The notes: a model not told the origin generated them from the letters alone. DNA of 64,000 bases from CAZROT01 sp964601895 (GCA_964601895.1 CAZROT010000011.1:1-64000), one strand, 5' to 3'. Positions 8,384 to 17,084 are shown, counted from the first letter of the stretch. Made by a program: numbers and translations.

Positions 8384-9367
8384 ATGAAACGTATTGCCAT
8401 TATCGGATCAGGTATATCAGGAGTGATCCTCGCTCAAAAGCTGTCAAAAAAGACAGAGGTTACCCTGTTCGAAAAAGCAAATGGTGTTGGCGGACGCATG
8501 AGTACACGCTACGCGGGTCCATTTTTATTTGATCATGGTGCACAATATTTCACGGTACGTACTCCTGCATTCAAGACATTTATAACGCCTTATCTTGCCT
8601 CGGGAACTATAGCTGAATGGCAAGGCAAAATCATTCATCTGGAAAGCGGCAACACAGAAACTGAACAGCTATGCCATGAACCGCGCTTTGTTTTCACTCC
8701 CAATATGAATAGCTTGTGTAAAGAGCTTTCCAGTGGATTGAATGTACGCACACGTTGTGAAGTTATACCGCCAGGAAAGCAACATGGCACAGGTTGGCAA
8801 CTGTATAATAAAGACGGCCATGCTCTTGGATATTTTGACTATGTGATGTCTACTGCACCACCTGTGCAAACACTGCATCTTTTTTCTTCCCATGTTCAAA
8901 AAAGTGATCCACTGCGTTTGGTGAAAATGCAAGGCTGCTACGCGTTAATGTTAGGTTTTAATAAGCCTTGGGATAAAGCATGGATTGCTGCAAGAGTAAG
9001 CGCTAATCCCTTAGCATGGATATCCGTTAACTCCAGTAAGCCCGGTCGTGATAAAGCAGTGACATGCCTCGTCATCCATTCAAGAAATGAGTGGGCAGAA
9101 GAAAATATTGATAAAGATATCGATGAAATACAAAAGTCTTTACTATTCGAATTTAACCGTGTGACTGGAATTGACACCAAAGACGCTGATTATATTTCCA
9201 CCCATCGCTGGCGGTATGCGATTGTTGAACGAACTCAGAAATCAGGCAGCTATATTGACTGGAACAGTAATCTTGCTGCAACCGGTGACTGGTGTGAAGC
9301 TTCACGTATTGAGCAGGTATGGTTTCATGCTAACCGGCTGGCGGATCTACTTATTGCAACAGTATGA
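8384..9367 (+). CDS. NAD(P)/FAD-dependent amine oxidase (renalase-like)
   Basis: This is a 327-residue FAD flavoprotein. The N-terminal Rossmann motif IGSGISGVILAQKL is at residues ~6-19, followed by the acidic FEKANGVGGRMSTR segment that binds FAD in the amine oxidase/renalase group. A central FDYVMST-AP motif and a C-terminal ATGDWC motif complete the fold. The start at 8384 has GGAG ten bases upstream; the longer frame is rejected. Only 12 bases separate it from the tspO-like gene, so the two are probably cotranscribed. Similar oxidoreductases accompany photolyase, SDR and TspO genes in LitR-type light-response clusters of other gammaproteobacteria. Exact substrate is unknown. Confidence 0.8.
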   Translation: MKRIAIIGSGISGVILAQKLSKKTEVTLFEKANGVGGRMSTRYAGPFLFDHGAQYFTVRTPAFKTFITPYLASGTIAEWQGKIIHLESGNTETEQLCHEPRFVFTPNMNSLCKELSSGLNVRTRCEVIPPGKQHGTGWQLYNKDGHALGYFDYVMSTAPPVQTLHLFSSHVQKSDPLRLVKMQGCYALMLGFNKPWDKAWIAARVSANPLAWISVNSSKPGRDKAVTCLVIHSRNEWAEENIDKDIDEIQKSLLFEFNRVTGIDTKDADYISTHRWRYAIVERTQKSGSYIDWNSNLAATGDWCEASRIEQVWFHANRLADLLIATV

Positions 9368-9379
9368 TGCGGATTATCT

Positions 9380-9859
9380 ATGAAAAAACAATATCAACAT
9401 TATATCTCTTTAATTATATGGATCTCTTTACTGATAGCTACTGGATCGATCATTGGATCATTAACAAAAACCGAGATTGCTACCTGGTATAACACCTTAA
9501 ACCGCTCATCCCTTACACCGGCAAATTATGTGTTTCCAATCGCGTGGACTTTTTTATATACGATAATTGCCATTTGTGGCTGGATAATCTGGAACAGGCC
9601 ATCGTTTTTTCATTTAAGGCTTATCAAGCACTTATATATTATCGCGTTACTACTCAACTGGAGCTGGACACCGTTATTTTTTCGCTATCACTTAACTGGC
9701 TTTTCGCTCATAGTTTTACTCGCTATGGATAGCGCGGTTAGCATGATTATTTACCTGGGATATACGCAGGCCCGATCAGTGTCGCTATTAATGATTCCCT
9801 ATCTATTATGGATTTTATTTGCCAGTTACTTAAACTTTTATATATGGCAATACAATTGA
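9380..9859 (+). CDS. tspO: TspO/MBR family integral membrane protein
   Basis: This is a 159-residue protein with five hydrophobic helices. It has the family's tryptophan-rich pattern: an LTPANYVFPIAWTFLY segment near residues 40-55, GWIIWNR, and LNWSWTPLFF near residues 92-101. TspO proteins bind tetrapyrroles such as protoporphyrin and take part in oxidative and light stress responses. It follows the flavin oxidoreductase by 12 bases and ends only 14 bases from the convergent SDR gene. The family call is solid; the physiological ligand is inferred. Confidence 0.85.
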   Translation: MKKQYQHYISLIIWISLLIATGSIIGSLTKTEIATWYNTLNRSSLTPANYVFPIAWTFLYTIIAICGWIIWNRPSFFHLRLIKHLYIIALLLNWSWTPLFFRYHLTGFSLIVLLAMDSAVSMIIYLGYTQARSVSLLMIPYLLWILFASYLNFYIWQYN

Positions 9860-9873
9860 CAGATAAACAGTAA

Positions 9874-10746
9874 TTAATCTGATTGCGATAAATACGGCAG
9901 ACACCCAGTCAGTAGCCCCAAACGATAATTGGGGTACTGCCAGTGAACCTTTAACTTTTGCACAATTTTATTACTGCTTACTTTTTTGCTGTCCTGAAAA
10001 AACAGCTGAGCCTGTTCTGACAAAACCGCTGCTTCTATTGGCATTTCTTTTAACTTATTTTTTCCCAGCAGGTTAGCCCCAAATTGCTGCACTACGTCAA
10101 TTCGTGATGGCTCATCATCGCTAATATTGTATATTTCACCAGGTGTTGGTAACGCTATTGAAGCAATAATTGCTGTTAATATATCTTCAATATGAATTCT
10201 GGAAAAATACTGATTTTCTTTTACTATGGTAAAATCTTTACCCATCAGTATATCTTCTAAGCAGTTTCTTCCTGGTCCATAAATACCAGACAGACGTAAA
10301 ATATGAACGGGTAATTTAGCTGCAAAATAAAGATCCAACCACTGCTTTTCAGCAAGTAATCTTTTTTTAGATTTTTCATTACCAGGTGCGCATTCTGTTT
10401 CTTCATCAACCCAGGCACCATGATGGTTACCATAGACACTTGTTGATGAAAGATAACCTGCCCAGTCGAACTGCCCTGTTGACAGGATATCACCGTAGGT
10501 TTGTAACACCGGATCAATAATGCCATTATCTGGTGGGACAGTACTTAATATTACCATTGATGAGTTAATTATTGCAGGCAAGTCTGGATCAAGAAAATTT
10601 ATTACTGTGATATTTCCATGCGTAACAGGCGAGCCTAAAGCAACTTTTCTTGATGTGCAGCAAATAGTCCATCCGAGGCTATTGAGTTTTTGGCTTAAAC
10701 ATTTTGATACATAGCCATTACCAAAAATGGTTATTTTTTTAATCAT
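9874..10746 (-). CDS. NAD(P)-dependent epimerase/SDR (YeeZ-like)
   Basis: This is a 290-residue extended short-chain dehydrogenase. A degenerate nucleotide-binding motif FGNGYVSKCL is at residues 8-17. The SSTSVYG motif contains the catalytic Ser/Tyr region, and a conserved LSGIYGPGRN segment follows. It resembles E. coli YeeZ and the SDR that accompanies photolyases in light-response clusters. The start ATG overlaps the photolyase stop by four bases (ATGA), indicating translational coupling with phr. Visibly AT-rich relative to the core genes. The substrate is not known. Confidence 0.75.
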   Translation of the reverse strand: MIKKITIFGNGYVSKCLSQKLNSLGWTICCTSRKVALGSPVTHGNITVINFLDPDLPAIINSSMVILSTVPPDNGIIDPVLQTYGDILSTGQFDWAGYLSSTSVYGNHHGAWVDEETECAPGNEKSKKRLLAEKQWLDLYFAAKLPVHILRLSGIYGPGRNCLEDILMGKDFTIVKENQYFSRIHIEDILTAIIASIALPTPGEIYNISDDEPSRIDVVQQFGANLLGKNKLKEMPIEAAVLSEQAQLFFQDSKKVSSNKIVQKLKVHWQYPNYRLGLLTGCLPYLSQSD

Positions 10747-12158
10747 AATTTTTTATATGCCTCAAGTGCTTTATTTCTTGACGTTGCCAGGTCCACAACA
10801 GGGCTGGGGTAAGTTTTACCTGGAACTATGCCCGCTGATTCCAGTACATGTTGAGGAGCAGTCCATGGTTTAAATAAATAGTTATTACAAAGATGTTTTA
10901 ATTCAGGAACAAATTTTCTGGTGTAATCGCCATTTTTATCAAATTTCTCCCCCTGAGTAATGGGATTGAAAATCCTAAAATAGGGTGCAGCATCGACACC
11001 ACATCCAGCAACCCACTGCCAGCTTGCACTGTTATTGGCAAGATCTGCATCTACCAGACAATCCCAAAACCAGTCCCTGCCATAGTGCCAATGGATCATC
11101 AAATTTTTAACCAAAAATGACGAAACAATCATTCGAACCCGATTGTGCATATAGCCAGTCTGCCAGAGCTCGCGCATGCCTGCATCGACGATGGGATATC
11201 CCGTCATGCCAGTTTTCCATGCGTTAAAAAGTAACTGATTATGTCCCCAGGGAAATGCATTAAATTTACTTTGAAAATTATCCGCGGGCAGATTCTTAAA
11301 ATGAGTCATAAGGTAACAGGAAAATTCGCGCCAAATCAGTTCATTTAAAAAGTGCTCTACGTCATTTTCACCAGCATAACATCTGCCAATATTATTTACA
11401 GATTGCCAGATTTGATTTGGTGATACTTCACCGAAGTGAAGATTCGCAGATAATTTTGAAGTGTGATCATTGGCGGGATAATCTCTACCTGTTTTATATT
11501 CTGATAAACCGCATTTTATAAAATTTTCTAATTTATTGTGAGCAGCATCCTCTCCAAAACACCAATTATCTGTGATGTTATTTTGCCAGGAATGATTGGG
11601 AATTAAGCGTAAATCATTCAGTGTTGTTGTATTACTATTGTCTTTTATTAAATTAAAATTTTCTGGTTTTGGCAAAGGTTTTTCTGGCTCTAAAAAATAC
11701 ACCTTTCTTTTGTAGGCGCTAAAAACTTTATAATAAGACCCATCTTCTTTTTTAATTGACTCGGGTTTCCACAGATAAGATGCGTTAAAAGCGGCATAAT
11801 TGACTTTTATATCGCTAAGCCATTTTTCAATAATTATATCATCCGATATACGCCATGGCTCATAACAACGATTCCAGAATACATTTTCAATGTCATATTT
11901 TTTTATCAATTGAAAAATGATTTCTTTTGGATCTCCCACGTATAAATTCAGATTATTATTTAATGATTGGTTTAAGCTGGCCAAGGAATGGTGTAAATAA
12001 ATTTTACCTGCCCCGCCCATGTGAAATGGAGCCGGACTTGAATCATCTAACAGGTAGACAGGCAATATTTTTCCTGATCTCGCCGCTTCTATGAGCCCGG
12101 GATTATCTGCAAGGCGTAAGTCTTGCCTGAACCAAAAAATTGACATTGATTGTTTCAT
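10743..12158 (-). CDS. phrB: Deoxyribodipyrimidine (CPD) photolyase
   Basis: This 471-residue class I photolyase repairs UV-induced cyclobutane dimers using FADH- and an antenna cofactor. The N-terminal alpha/beta domain starts with IFWFRQDLRLADNP. The C-terminal FAD domain has the diagnostic ELIWREFSCYL, NRVRMIVSSFL, and DADLANNSASWQWVAG segments including the conserved Trp and Asn. The length equals E. coli PhrB (472). It is the first gene of a minus-strand pair with the SDR gene. Its AT-rich codon use differs from the neighbouring core genes and agrees with acquisition as part of a light-stress module. Confidence 0.93.
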   Translation of the reverse strand: MKQSMSIFWFRQDLRLADNPGLIEAARSGKILPVYLLDDSSPAPFHMGGAGKIYLHHSLASLNQSLNNNLNLYVGDPKEIIFQLIKKYDIENVFWNRCYEPWRISDDIIIEKWLSDIKVNYAAFNASYLWKPESIKKEDGSYYKVFSAYKRKVYFLEPEKPLPKPENFNLIKDNSNTTTLNDLRLIPNHSWQNNITDNWCFGEDAAHNKLENFIKCGLSEYKTGRDYPANDHTSKLSANLHFGEVSPNQIWQSVNNIGRCYAGENDVEHFLNELIWREFSCYLMTHFKNLPADNFQSKFNAFPWGHNQLLFNAWKTGMTGYPIVDAGMRELWQTGYMHNRVRMIVSSFLVKNLMIHWHYGRDWFWDCLVDADLANNSASWQWVAGCGVDAAPYFRIFNPITQGEKFDKNGDYTRKFVPELKHLCNNYLFKPWTAPQHVLESAGIVPGKTYPSPVVDLATSRNKALEAYKKL

Positions 12159-12190
12159 GAGAACGCTATTTCCTGGGGCGCTGGTTTTAC

Positions 12191-12290
12191 ATATGCTGCG
12201 ACTCCAGCTTTCACCGTAAGAATTTGTGCAAAGCTTAAAAAAGGCACTGCTGCACTGCTAAATCTTGCTGAATGCTGGAGTCGCGCATAC
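12191..12290. repeat. Inverted repeat pair upstream of phrB
   Basis: GCGACTCCAGC at 12198-12208 and its perfect complement GCTGGAGTCGC at 12274-12284 are separated by 65 bases. The match extends outwards imperfectly (ATATGC and GCATAC). It lies between the photolyase and GyrI-like genes. It could be a paired operator, a long hairpin or a very small MITE. No target duplication is evident. Confidence 0.4.
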
Positions 12291-12332
12291 GCTGTTTTTT
12301 GTTTAATAGAGATACAGGGTATTAAATTCCCA

Positions 12333-13028
12333 TTAAATCTTAGTTACAAACATATATAAAATAGTGTGAAAGTTTTTAGCATCCTGCTCTACCTGTGCAT
12401 CTCTCAGATAGACTTCACGGTGAAATTCTCCCCGCTTTTTCCAGCCACGCTCTCTGGCAAATTCAGTCATACGTTTGAAGCTTTCACCTTCTGCACTGTA
12501 AGGACCCACATGTAGCATACAAATCGATGGGCCATCTGTCTGCTTTTCAAGCTGTACATAGGGCAATAGCGCTAAAAATTCTGCATTTTGTGCCTGTTGC
12601 GTCGCCAGCTCCTGTTTAGCCTGTTCCAGCTCTTCAGGATGCACACTGTATCCCTGACGTAGCATAAAGTTGCCCTGAATATTCAGGTGATCGCTAAAAC
12701 CTTTCTTTGGAATCAGCAATTTCCATACCCCTTCCGTGTAGGGAAGAGGCTCATTATTGCCACCCATCACGTTGCGTAGTTTATCTTCTACCTGATAAAG
12801 AGCACGCACAGCCTGCATTGCCTGTGGGGTTTCGGCAAGAACATCCTGCTTCATTACCAGATAAGTGGATGTGGCAATATCCACCCATTGCGGCTCGTAG
12901 AGTAACGAATCAATGGGCTTATCTGCCATTTTTTTGTAAAGCGCCAGACACTTATCTGTATACATCGCTGGCGCAGCTTCTACATATTGAGGCTGGTAAG
13001 ATACATGGTCAATATAAGCAGGTGACAT
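12333..13028 (-). CDS. GyrI-like effector-binding domain protein
   Basis: This is a 231-residue cytoplasmic protein resembling the GyrI-like/SOUL small-molecule-binding family. Features are VWKLLIPKKGF in the first strand, a HVGPYSAEGESF segment, and a final EVYLRD motif. These are typical of stand-alone GyrI-like proteins that bind drugs or tetrapyrrole-like ligands. No DNA-binding domain is attached. It lies upstream of the photolyase operon on the same strand but is separated from it by ~175 bases. Function is inferred at family level only. Confidence 0.65.
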   Translation of the reverse strand: MSPAYIDHVSYQPQYVEAAPAMYTDKCLALYKKMADKPIDSLLYEPQWVDIATSTYLVMKQDVLAETPQAMQAVRALYQVEDKLRNVMGGNNEPLPYTEGVWKLLIPKKGFSDHLNIQGNFMLRQGYSVHPEELEQAKQELATQQAQNAEFLALLPYVQLEKQTDGPSICMLHVGPYSAEGESFKRMTEFARERGWKKRGEFHREVYLRDAQVEQDAKNFHTILYMFVTKI

Positions 13029-13167
13029 GACTATAATCCCTTAGTGAGTAAAATAGTAACCCGCTACTGAGAATGTGAAACATCAGGTCAGTATAGGGTG
13101 CGGGTAAATAAAACGCTGGCTGGCTGCGCCAGCAAAAACAACAAATAAGCTCAGTCTGGTATTGGTA

Positions 13168-13782
13168 TCATGTTGTCTCACGCAGAATTGTTATGGCTTC
13201 TCTGATAACATACCAACCAATAGCGCAACCTGTGAGCAGATCCAGCGCATACAGGCCTGTTAGCCAGACAAGGAAACCGGATAAGAAGACCGCTATATTG
13301 GCGATAACATCCATGTGTGTGAATATCCAGATGGTACGCAAATGTACTTCACTATGCCGGAACTTACGCAGCATGCTGAGCACGCTGACATTAACCGTCA
13401 GGGAAGCCAGCGAAAACACCATCATCATCATCCCAGATGGTTCACTGCCATACAAGGCGCGCCGTATTGCGTCTAAAATGATACCAATACCAGAAATCAG
13501 CAGCAACGCTCCGCTCCAGCGCGCCGCGTGGCGCTTGAATACTGTGCTACGTGAGGCAGCCATCAATGCAAGTCCACAGGCCGATGCATCGGATAGCATG
13601 TCGAACGCGTCGGCCACGAGGCTGTTTGATTGCGCCCATAAACCTGCCCCCAGACCGATAATGAACATCGCAGCATTAAGCGCAAGAGCTATGCACAGAG
13701 TCATGCGGTCGGCTGCAGTTTGAGCAAAAACTTCAGAACATTGACAGATTATGCCTGTTTGCTTTTTTCTTCTTTTGCCCAT
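13168..13782 (-). CDS. Short cation diffusion facilitator (CDF) transporter
   Basis: This is a 204-residue membrane protein with about five or six helices. The TM2-like motif DAFDMLSDA and the TM5-like motif HMDVIANIAVF supply the Asp/His residues that coordinate the metal in CDF exporters. It lacks the cytoplasmic C-terminal dimerisation domain of full CDF proteins. The N-terminus has a CQC pair that may bind metal. Substrate is likely a divalent cation, but it cannot be named. A second, full-length CDF gene lies at 42051. Confidence 0.7.
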   Translation of the reverse strand: MGKRRKKQTGIICQCSEVFAQTAADRMTLCIALALNAAMFIIGLGAGLWAQSNSLVADAFDMLSDASACGLALMAASRSTVFKRHAARWSGALLLISGIGIILDAIRRALYGSEPSGMMMMVFSLASLTVNVSVLSMLRKFRHSEVHLRTIWIFTHMDVIANIAVFLSGFLVWLTGLYALDLLTGCAIGWYVIREAITILRETT

Positions 13783-13906
13783 GACGTATCCCTGTCTGAA
13801 GCGATGAAAATGCTAATATCCTCTCTTCCCTGCAGGATGCTGCATGATAACAGCGTTGCTGATAATGCCATGTAAGCCTTTCTCCTGCTACCAGGTCAGT
13901 GTTATA

Positions 13907-13936
13907 TGTAACAAGTATTTCGTATACCTTGTTACA
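13907..13936. promoter_or_regulatory. Dyad operator upstream of mazEF-type locus
   Basis: TGTAACAAG-TAT faces ATACCTTGTTACA across a four-base centre, giving a near-perfect 30-bp palindrome ending 29 bases before the antitoxin start. A second palindrome, TTACATGTAA (13932-13941), overlaps its right arm. Position and symmetry suit autoregulation by the antitoxin-toxin complex. Confidence 0.5.
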
Positions 13937-13965
13937 TGTAACGAATAAATAACAGGAGCTGGACC

Positions 13966-14190
13966 CTGGCCACTACACATGTAAATACACGCGTTAAAAA
14001 GCATCGCAGCGCGCTGCGTATGGCAGGGCTTCGCCTGATGCAAATCTGGGTTCCGGACACCCGCAGTCCTGGCTTTGCTGAGGAATGCCGCCGTCAGTGT
14101 CGCCTGGTTGCTCAGGCGGACAGGCACGACACGTCTATGCAGCAATTTATGGATGAATCTATAAAAGATGTGGATGGCTGGACGGAATAA
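13966..14190 (+). CDS. mazE: MazE-type antitoxin (DUF3018), CTG start
   Basis: The frame encodes 74 residues if it starts at CTG 13966, seven bases after an AGGAG ribosome site. It gives MATTHVNTRVKKHRSALRMAG and then IWVPDTRSPGFAEECRRQ. That pattern is typical of the DUF3018 antitoxins paired with MazF-like toxins. No ATG, GTG or TTG precedes it in frame; the first ATG (14020) would remove a third of the conserved N-terminus and has no ribosome site. The stop TAA overlaps the toxin ATG (TAATG), so the two are coupled. The CTG may be a weak true start or an ATG that mutated. Confidence 0.75.
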   Translation: MATTHVNTRVKKHRSALRMAGLRLMQIWVPDTRSPGFAEECRRQCRLVAQADRHDTSMQQFMDESIKDVDGWTE

Positions 14191-14513
14191 TGCGTGGTGA
14201 CCTTGTGACTATCTCCATGCAGGGCGACTTCGGCAAACCCAGGCCGGCCTTAGTCATTCAGGTTGATCAGTTTAGCAAACACGCAAGTATTACCGTGCTA
14301 CCCGTAACCAGTACGCTTGTTGTCGCTCCGTTGCTTCGTGTCACCGTACAACCGAACGCAGAAAATGGTTTACAAAAACCGTCACAGGTGATGGTGGACC
14401 AGGTCATGACTGTCAGGCATGATAAAGCAGGGCTGGCCTTCGGACGCATTGATGCAGATACGTTGCTACAGGTTGAGCGCTGCCTGGCCGTGTTTTTGGG
14501 GATTGCAAAATAA
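14190..14513 (+). CDS. mazF: MazF/PemK-type endoribonuclease toxin
   Basis: This is a 107-residue toxin of the PemK/MazF family, which cleaves mRNA in a sequence-specific manner. It starts MRGDLVTIS and has the GKPRPALVIQ segment with the conserved Arg/Pro that contacts RNA. SQVMVDQVMTV follows near the usual conserved Asp, then GRID near the C-terminus. It overlaps the antitoxin stop by one base. Its length is typical. The pair sits between a CDF gene and the convergent hemW, suggesting insertion into a core locus edge. Confidence 0.88.
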   Translation: MRGDLVTISMQGDFGKPRPALVIQVDQFSKHASITVLPVTSTLVVAPLLRVTVQPNAENGLQKPSQVMVDQVMTVRHDKAGLAFGRIDADTLLQVERCLAVFLGIAK

Positions 14514-14550
14514 AAAAGCGATCAAATAAGTAGTTTTTTTATAAAACAGA

Positions 14551-15678
14551 CTACAGAAACAACGTCAGTAATGAATTCAGAAACCACCTGCCCTGCTCAG
14601 TCACCTGCCAGTATTCCTCTGTTTCCTGCAGCCAGCCTTTCTTCTTTGCAGCATCCAGTTGCACACGAATGTGACATTCCGTAAGCCCGGTGAGTCGGGA
14701 AAAGTCACTCCTAAGTGTCTCTTCCAGTAAACGAAAACGATTCATAAAAAATTCAAACGGCCGATCCGCAATGTCAACCTGATAGTGTTTATCCAGGTAA
14801 CGGCCCTGCATAAATGTAACCGGGTGCCGGTTTTTTATTCTACGAACAATGCGCCCGTCACATAACGTGATTTTGCCATGGGCACCACAACCAATACCCA
14901 GATAATCACCAAAACGCCAGTAATTAAGGTTATGCCGACACTGATAACCAGGTCTGGCATAGGCAGAAATTTCATACTGTTGGTAGCCTGCAGCCAGTAG
15001 CTTTTCATGGCCCTGTTGCCCGATTTCCCACAAAATGTCCTCATGCGGCAGCACTGGCGGCCTTGCATGAAAAGCGGTGTTAGGTTCAATGGTGAGTTGA
15101 TACCAGGAAATGTGCGCGGGGCTCAGTGCTACTATCTGGTGCAAATCATCAAGCGCCTCTTCGAGAGTCTGGTCTGGCAGGCCATGCATAAGGTCAAGAT
15201 TGACATTAAATGCTAACGATTCTGCCAGTCTGGCAGCACATATTGCATGCTGTGGGGAGTGAATGCGCCCAAGCTGTTCAAGCTTTTGTGCATTCAGGCT
15301 TTGTACGCCAATAGACAGGCGATTAACACCCGCACGCTGATAACCGGCAAAGCGCTCTGCGTCAACAGTGCCGGGATTGGCTTCCAGTGTGATTTCAACG
15401 TCATCAGTCAGGGATACGCGCATACGCACGGCATCCAGCAGTCGTTGCACAGCCTCAGCACTGAGCAGGCTGGGTGTCCCACCGCCAATAAAAATGCTGC
15501 TGATAGCGCGCCCCAAAACCAGTGGCAGATCAGCATCCAGATCAGCCATCAGATGGGTGACATAGTCGTTTTCCGCAAGCTCCCCCTTTAACGCATGTGA
15601 ATTAAAATCACAATAGGGGCATTTTTTTACACACCATGGCACATGAATATAAAGGCTTAACGGAGGTAGTCTATGCAT
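14551..15678 (-). CDS. hemW: Heme chaperone HemW (radical SAM)
   Basis: This is a 375-residue radical SAM protein similar in length to E. coli HemW (378). The cluster-binding CxxxCxxC is at C16, C20 and C23, followed by IGGGTPSLL. The catalytic Cys of coproporphyrinogen dehydrogenase is absent, as in HemW, which inserts heme rather than oxidising porphyrinogen. The start overlaps rdgB by eight bases; the rdgB-hemW order is conserved in enterics. The C-terminal HemN domain is complete (EQGRWFLNSLL). Confidence 0.93.
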   Translation of the reverse strand: MHRLPPLSLYIHVPWCVKKCPYCDFNSHALKGELAENDYVTHLMADLDADLPLVLGRAISSIFIGGGTPSLLSAEAVQRLLDAVRMRVSLTDDVEITLEANPGTVDAERFAGYQRAGVNRLSIGVQSLNAQKLEQLGRIHSPQHAICAARLAESLAFNVNLDLMHGLPDQTLEEALDDLHQIVALSPAHISWYQLTIEPNTAFHARPPVLPHEDILWEIGQQGHEKLLAAGYQQYEISAYARPGYQCRHNLNYWRFGDYLGIGCGAHGKITLCDGRIVRRIKNRHPVTFMQGRYLDKHYQVDIADRPFEFFMNRFRLLEETLRSDFSRLTGLTECHIRVQLDAAKKKGWLQETEEYWQVTEQGRWFLNSLLTLFL

Positions 15679-16270
15679 GGTCGCTGCTAAACGCCTGTAT
15701 CAGCTGTCTGAGTGCCTGGCCACGATGAGAAAGGGTATTTTTCTGAAAAACGTCTAATTGTGCTGCGCTACAATGCAATGCCGGGATAAAGAATAGCGGA
15801 TCGTAACCAAATCCTCCCTGGCCTGATGCCTGCCTGGCAATACTACCGTGCCAGCAGCCATGAAATACCTGAGGCACAGGAGAATCCGCGTGGCTAAGGT
15901 ACACCAGCACACAATGAAACTGCGCCTGTCGCTGTCCCTCAGGAACGTGCTGCAACGCCAGCAGTAACTGCCGGCAATTTTCCTCATCGCTGGCATTTTC
16001 TCCCGCATAACGCGCAGAATAAATTCCAGGAGCCCCTTTCAGGGCGTCTACTGTCAGGCCAGAATCATCCGCAATCGCCGCCATACCGGTCATTTTTGCA
16101 GCATGACGCGCCTTGATAAGCGCATTTTCGATAAACGTCAATCCCGTTTCACTAACCGGTGACACACCTAATGCTGTCTGAGGTATAGCCTGCAAGCCAC
16201 AATCAGCCAGGCTCGCAGCGAACTCACGCAGTTTTCCTGCACTGGCGGTCGCCAAAACAATATCTTTCAT
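15671..16270 (-). CDS. rdgB: dITP/XTP pyrophosphatase
   Basis: This 199-residue Ham1/RdgB-family house-cleaning enzyme hydrolyses non-canonical purine triphosphates (dITP, XTP) to monophosphates. It begins with VLATASAGKLREF, the nucleotide-binding loop. It has the ADDSGLTVDAL motif with the catalytic Asp pair and a GGFGYDPLFF substrate-binding motif. SHRGQALRQL near the C-terminus is family-typical. It overlaps hemW by eight bases, so the pair is likely an operon continuing from yggT across a palindromic repeat. Confidence 0.95.
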   Translation of the reverse strand: MKDIVLATASAGKLREFAASLADCGLQAIPQTALGVSPVSETGLTFIENALIKARHAAKMTGMAAIADDSGLTVDALKGAPGIYSARYAGENASDEENCRQLLLALQHVPEGQRQAQFHCVLVYLSHADSPVPQVFHGCWHGSIARQASGQGGFGYDPLFFIPALHCSAAQLDVFQKNTLSHRGQALRQLIQAFSSDHA

Positions 16271-16310
16271 GTTCCGCTACCTGTCGATGAAAAATCAATA
16301 AAGGGGGTTG

Positions 16311-16438
16311 TATGCCCAAAGTATTCCAGGTTGCAGCAAGGCGGCAAAAACAGGCATCCCCATGAGCATAGACAAGCTATGTGATTGAGGTGACTATTCG
16401 CAGCCAACGCGGCTGCAACTTGCAAGACGAAGGGTATA
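16311..16438 (-). repeat. ~128-bp palindromic intergenic repeat, copy 1
   Basis: The element is bounded by TATGCCC and GGGTATA. Its interior has GTTGCAGCAAGGCGGCA, a central hairpin around CCCCATG/ACATAG-type arms, and GCAGCCAACGCGGCTGCA. It matches copies at 25133 and 56140. It fills the rdgB-yggT gap. From memory it resembles the ~130-bp palindromes of Yersinia/Serratia-type genomes, a likely non-autonomous mobile repeat. It may act in mRNA folding between operon genes. Confidence 0.8.
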
Positions 16439-16439
16439 T

Positions 16440-16997
16440 TCAAAGCAGCAGCCAGATGCCACCAAATAGATCCATGCCCAGATAATTTAACAGATACAGG
16501 ATGAGTATCACGACCGTCGTGGTAAAATCGATTCCTGCCACCACGGGAATAATACGACGTAACGGTGACATTAACGGCTCTGTCAATTGATACAAGACCG
16601 CATCCATCGGGCCGTTACCATGACTTATCCAGCTCATCAATACACGCACTATCATGGTCCAGAAAACCAGATAACCCATAGATTTTAGCAGTGCTAACAT
16701 TCCCAATAACAACGTATAAGAATGTAACGTCAGACTTCCACCCTGAATCATCAGTAACAATGAGCACTTGACAGTCATTAACAGGAATGCCAGCAAAAAA
16801 GAGGCACTGTCAAAAGATCCCCATGAAGGAATAATACGCCGCAGTGGACCCACAACTGGCTGCGTCATCTTGACAACAAATTGAGAAAATGGATTGTAGA
16901 AATCACTGCGCACCCACTGCATCCAGATACGCAACAATAACAGCATAACGTAAATATCAATGACAGTTTTGACCAGAAAAGTCAGCGTAAAAAACAT
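16440..16997 (-). CDS. yggT: YggT family membrane protein
   Basis: This 185-residue integral membrane protein carries two YggT repeats, each with PVVGPLRRIIP- or PLMSPLRRIIP-type motifs (residues ~48-59 and ~147-156) and hydrophobic helices between. The length matches E. coli YggT (188). Distant homologues work in cytochrome assembly or osmotic adaptation in plastids and other bacteria; the bacterial role is poorly known. It lies directly downstream of proC and yggS in the usual enteric order. Confidence 0.92.
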   Translation of the reverse strand: MFFTLTFLVKTVIDIYVMLLLLRIWMQWVRSDFYNPFSQFVVKMTQPVVGPLRRIIPSWGSFDSASFLLAFLLMTVKCSLLLMIQGGSLTLHSYTLLLGMLALLKSMGYLVFWTMIVRVLMSWISHGNGPMDAVLYQLTEPLMSPLRRIIPVVAGIDFTTTVVILILYLLNYLGMDLFGGIWLLL

Positions 16998-17084
16998 GGT
17001 ATTTCCCTTAATTTCATGATAGTCATGATTTTTTTAAAATAATCTGACCATAAGCCTGGCCAATACTGAGGTATTCCTCCCTCG

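Noticed and set aside
12150..12359. 69-codon frame between phrB and the GyrI-like gene
   Set aside because: It overlaps both neighbours antisense and spans the inverted repeat; no protein-like features.
13193..13723. 176-codon plus-strand frame
   Set aside because: Complete antisense shadow of the CDF transporter gene.
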